From NCBI GenBank assembly GCA_019218365.1, contig JAHUUJ010000003.1:184482-248481 (forward strand): 64,000 nt of DNA, given 5' to 3'. The notes beneath the pieces are model-generated. The model worked only from the letters and a program-made list of their open reading frames with translations, was not told where the DNA came from and did no database searches. Shown here piece after piece: positions 61,835-64,000 of the stretch (positions within the stretch are counted from its first letter, which is position 1; each line of letters begins with the position of its first letter). The DNA comes from Actinomycetaceae bacterium TAE3-ERU4. Its GTDB lineage: Bacteria > Actinomycetota > Actinomycetes > Actinomycetales > Actinomycetaceae. The position numbers and the translations under genes were made by a program.

Positions 61835-63536
61835 CCGCCCCAATCAACTTACTCTACTCGATGCTTCTCTAAATCTTGCCTCAAAGCTAGACGTTACCCA
61901 AGTTCTCCAGGGATTTGTCCGCCAGGCTTGTTCTCTTGCCTCCACAGAATTTGGGGCTCTCGCAGTCTTAAATATTCGTGGTGAGATGGTCATGATGGTA
62001 ACCCAAAATATAGATGATGAAGTAGCTCAGCTAATGCAAGATAGCACACTCGGTAATGAGCTTTTACTTGCTCTGCCTGAAAGCGGGGCTCTTATTGTTA
62101 ATAATCCGCATGATGACTCAGGAGCTATACAGCTTCCTAAATCGGCTCCCGAGATAGATAACTATGTCTGTCTACCATTGGAGCTAAATCAACAAATTTT
62201 TGGCTGGTTATTCCTTGCTAACCGTCAGGGAGGATTTTCCAGCACAGAAGCAGATAACCTATTGGCACTGTCTTCAGCAGCAGCTGTAGCAGTAGAAAAT
62301 GCTCGTTTGTTCACCCAGTCCCAGCAAAAACAACGTTGGATTACAGCTTCCCAGGGAATCACAACAATGCTCCTATCCGGCGCAACCGAAGAAGAAGCAT
62401 TGGAATATGCAGTGGCTACCGTTAGAGATGTAGCCGATGCCGATGCTGCTTTATTAATTCTTCCTTCTGTTGGTTCTCAATGGGTATGTGAACTTTACGA
62501 TGGAGACAGTGCTGCTGGACTGCTAGGAACCGTTTTTCCACCTAATGGAAGAGCAATGATTGTTGCAAGAACAGGACACGGTGTCGTAGTAGATTCCCTT
62601 GCAACCACTATGCACCTTAAAGTTCCGGCACTTTCCGCATTTGGTCCTGCCCTATACGCCCCTATGCGCACCCGGGATAATACGGTGGGTGTATTTCTAA
62701 TTCTGCGTCAACCAGGAGATCCAGAATTTACAGAATCCGATCTTGAATCCGCTCAAACTGTGGCTGCTCAGGCAGCTTTGGCGCTAGAGCTAGCAGAAGC
62801 TAAACATCGGGCTGATGTAGCCACGTTACAGGCTGAAAGAGATAGCATTGGCCGTGATTTACACGATCTTGCTATCCAGCAACTGTTTGCCGCAGGAATG
62901 CAGCTATCTGCACTTCGGGAAACCTTCACTCAGGCTCTCACAGAATTAGAGACTAATGGAGTAATAGCCAAAAGCATAAATCAACAACACTTACTGCAAG
63001 AATTAGAAGTTGCTTTTGAACGAGTAGGAGATTCAGCGGAACAAATTCGTAGTATCGTACGTGGGTTAAGAAACCAAAAGGTAGATTTCAATTCTGATAG
63101 AACCTTTATTGACAAGGTCGCTGCCGAAGCATCCTTAGCTCGTTCATCACTAGGGTTTGCTCCTAACTTCATAATTGAATTCGATGGGAAAATTGTAAAT
63201 TCTAAATCTGAAACTTTTGAAGAAATAAGCTCAGATATAGAAAACATGATGCCAGATTCTATAGAAGCTAACGCTATAGCTGTAATACGCGAAGCATTAG
63301 CCAACGCAGCGAAGCATGCCCGGGCTACAGCAGTCACTGTAAATATAGAAATAGATACAGCTACTCCCGCCATGACAATAACAATTAGTGACAATGGCAG
63401 AGGACTCCCTGAAAAAATTACCCGACAATCAGGGTTGCGAAATATGCGTATGCGTGCTGAATCCAATGGTGGATCGCTAAATATTACTAGCGATTTTAAT
63501 GCTGGCACAACTCTAAACTGGTATGTTCCACTTTAA
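61827..63536 (+). CDS. GAF-GAF-HisKA_3 sensor histidine kinase (DevS/DosT-like architecture)
   Basis: A 569-residue soluble kinase. Two GAF domains (about 10-160 and 175-330) precede a HisKA_3 dimerisation helix with the phospho-acceptor His346 in GRDLHDLAIQQLF. A HATPase_c domain follows (REALANAAKHARA and DNGRGLP). Order and the TEFGALAV start of GAF-A match mycobacterial DevS/DosT, which sense O2/NO by heme. The His-rich stretch before the SFLGVPV-like motif is replaced by SAPEIDNYVCLPLE, so heme binding as in DevS is not supported. It overlaps cydC by 8 bases. No response-regulator gene follows: the next feature is the 5S rRNA gene. Confidence 0.92.
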   Translation: MPNRPNQLTLLDASLNLASKLDVTQVLQGFVRQACSLASTEFGALAVLNIRGEMVMMVTQNIDDEVAQLMQDSTLGNELLLALPESGALIVNNPHDDSGAIQLPKSAPEIDNYVCLPLELNQQIFGWLFLANRQGGFSSTEADNLLALSSAAAVAVENARLFTQSQQKQRWITASQGITTMLLSGATEEEALEYAVATVRDVADADAALLILPSVGSQWVCELYDGDSAAGLLGTVFPPNGRAMIVARTGHGVVVDSLATTMHLKVPALSAFGPALYAPMRTRDNTVGVFLILRQPGDPEFTESDLESAQTVAAQAALALELAEAKHRADVATLQAERDSIGRDLHDLAIQQLFAAGMQLSALRETFTQALTELETNGVIAKSINQQHLLQELEVAFERVGDSAEQIRSIVRGLRNQKVDFNSDRTFIDKVAAEASLARSSLGFAPNFIIEFDGKIVNSKSETFEEISSDIENMMPDSIEANAIAVIREALANAAKHARATAVTVNIEIDTATPAMTITISDNGRGLPEKITRQSGLRNMRMRAESNGGSLNITSDFNAGTTLNWYVPL

Positions 63537-63879
63537 ATAATAGCTGTTTTACTAAAGGTAAACCTTAATATTAGGAAACGCAGTATAGGTAGTAAGTACC
63601 AAAAACTCTCTCCCTTTTGCCGCTTATACCCCTAGAGTATTGAGGGTTTAGTCTTTTGCGGTATTAGTTTTTTTCCCCCCTCACCCATCCCAATGGCTCG
63701 TAGTCCATACCCTTTTTCCAGTTCTTATTGGATGTGTGTTTTGGAGTAGTAAAAAGGTGGGTGAAAGAAAAAAAATACATGGGAAGCACAACAACACGAA
63801 AACGCATAGGGCATGAAAAGAAGAAAAGATTCGGTTGTGACCATACGAATAAAAAATAATAAAAATATATATGTATAGA
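63537..63879. other. Non-coding AT-rich interval between the sensor kinase and rRNA terminator
   Basis: No open reading frame of useful length. A short palindrome AAGGTAAACCTT lies near 63555-63566, and TCACCCA (~63680) is repeated inversely as TGGGTGA (~63758), about 70 bases apart. No feature with a known function was recognised. Confidence 0.6.
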
Positions 63880-63940
63880 AAGAGCGTGTGATCATAAAGA
63901 AAAATTAATTATTCTATCTTCTTCACGATCACACGCTCTT
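63880..63940 (-). terminator. Terminator downstream of the 5S rRNA gene
   Basis: 14-base arms AAGAGCGTGTGATC/GATCACACGCTCTT with a 33-base A/T-rich loop, then a T-rich tail on the minus strand. It lies 20 bases past the 5S 3' end, the usual place for an rRNA operon terminator. Confidence 0.82.
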
Positions 63941-63959
63941 ATCTTATTCAAATATAATT

Positions 63960-64000
63960 GTGGCGGCGTCCTACTCTCCCACACCCTAGCGAGTGCAGTA
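63960..64000 (-). rRNA. rrf: 5S ribosomal RNA, 3' end only
   Basis: The last 41 bases of a 5S rRNA. Reverse-complemented, they contain the actinobacterial block TACTGCACTCG...GGGTGTGGGAGAGTAGG and end in the terminal-stem GCCGCCAC. The rest, and probably 23S and 16S, lie beyond the window. Confidence 0.92.

Noticed and set aside
61827..63536. Direct assignment of the kinase as DevS/DosT heme oxygen sensor
   Set aside because: Only the domain order matches; the His-rich heme-ligand stretch of GAF-A is not conserved and no DevR-like gene is adjacent.
63550..63575. AAGGTAAACCTT palindrome as a DtxR/MntR-type metal-regulator box
   Set aside because: It lies downstream of the kinase gene with no promoter or gene to control, and matches the consensus only in part.
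1..64000. CRISPR arrays, insertion sequences, prophage or toxin-antitoxin loci
   Set aside because: No regularly spaced repeats, transposase, phage structural gene or toxin pair was seen on either strand.

Overview
The window is a 64 kb piece of an actinobacterial chromosome with a low-to-moderate G+C content, looking like the mid-40s percent by eye. No genus can be named from the sequence alone. The evidence for Actinobacteria is the set of families that are largely restricted to the phylum (SepH, DUF3159, DUF3710, DUF4193, DUF3043, a DUF7455-type zinc protein, a long-tailed SigA). Gene order also recalls Mycobacterium and related genomes: dxs, a TrmA-like methyltransferase, an APC permease, two TrkA proteins, DUF3159, an OB-fold protein, DUF3710, DUF4193 and sigA. 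Pyruvate formate-lyase, PPi-dependent phosphofructokinase and a bd-type oxidase point to a fermenting, facultatively anaerobic or microaerophilic organism, plausibly of the Actinomycetaceae. That family name is an inference.

Layout. 1-4.1 kb: the N-terminal part of pflB (running off the window) and dxs. 4.2-9.5 kb: an S9-type serine hydrolase with an altered triad, an RNA methyltransferase and a KimA-like permease. 9.6-13 kb: two TrkA/RCK proteins facing the DUF3159/OB/DUF3710/DUF4193 operon. 13-24 kb: sepH, an AP-superfamily phosphodiesterase, a second type II topoisomerase pair (ParC/ParE-like) split around two tandem GNAT proteins, a zinc protein and sigA. 24-34 kb: universal stress protein, polyprenyl synthase, PASTA kinase, class II DAHP synthase, PPi-PFK, an acyltransferase, a lone receiver protein, an FKBP lipoprotein and an ErpA-type Fe-S protein. 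34-38 kb: a degenerate glycerate-kinase-like protein, an M20 dipeptidase, DUF3043 and pyrD. 38-43.8 kb: an AT-rich stretch of less conserved genes, including two lipoproteins, a pyrimidine-dimer glycosylase and an SDR39U1-type epimerase. 44-52.6 kb: tRNA-Ala, rsfS, nadD, a possible galacto-N-biose utilisation locus (aldolase, ROK kinase, DeoR regulator, GH112 phosphorylase), obgE, rpmA and rplU. 52.7-63.5 kb: RNase E/G, cydAB, and cydDC overlapping a DevS-like GAF sensor kinase. 63.5-64 kb: non-coding sequence, an rRNA terminator and the 3' end of a 5S rRNA gene on the minus strand.

Transcription architecture is unusually legible. Most convergent pairs are separated by long, near-perfect inverted repeats acting as two-way terminators. 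At least a dozen genes have a TANNNT-like -10 hexamer exactly 6-7 bases before a GTG or ATG with no convincing Shine-Dalgarno, which is the signature of leaderless mRNAs. No insertion sequence, prophage, CRISPR array or toxin system was seen. The best candidates for new biology are the cydDC-linked orphan GAF kinase, the GalNAc/galacto-N-biose cassette, a rne-rplU leader with mutually exclusive helices, and two conserved enzymes whose catalytic motifs have been lost.
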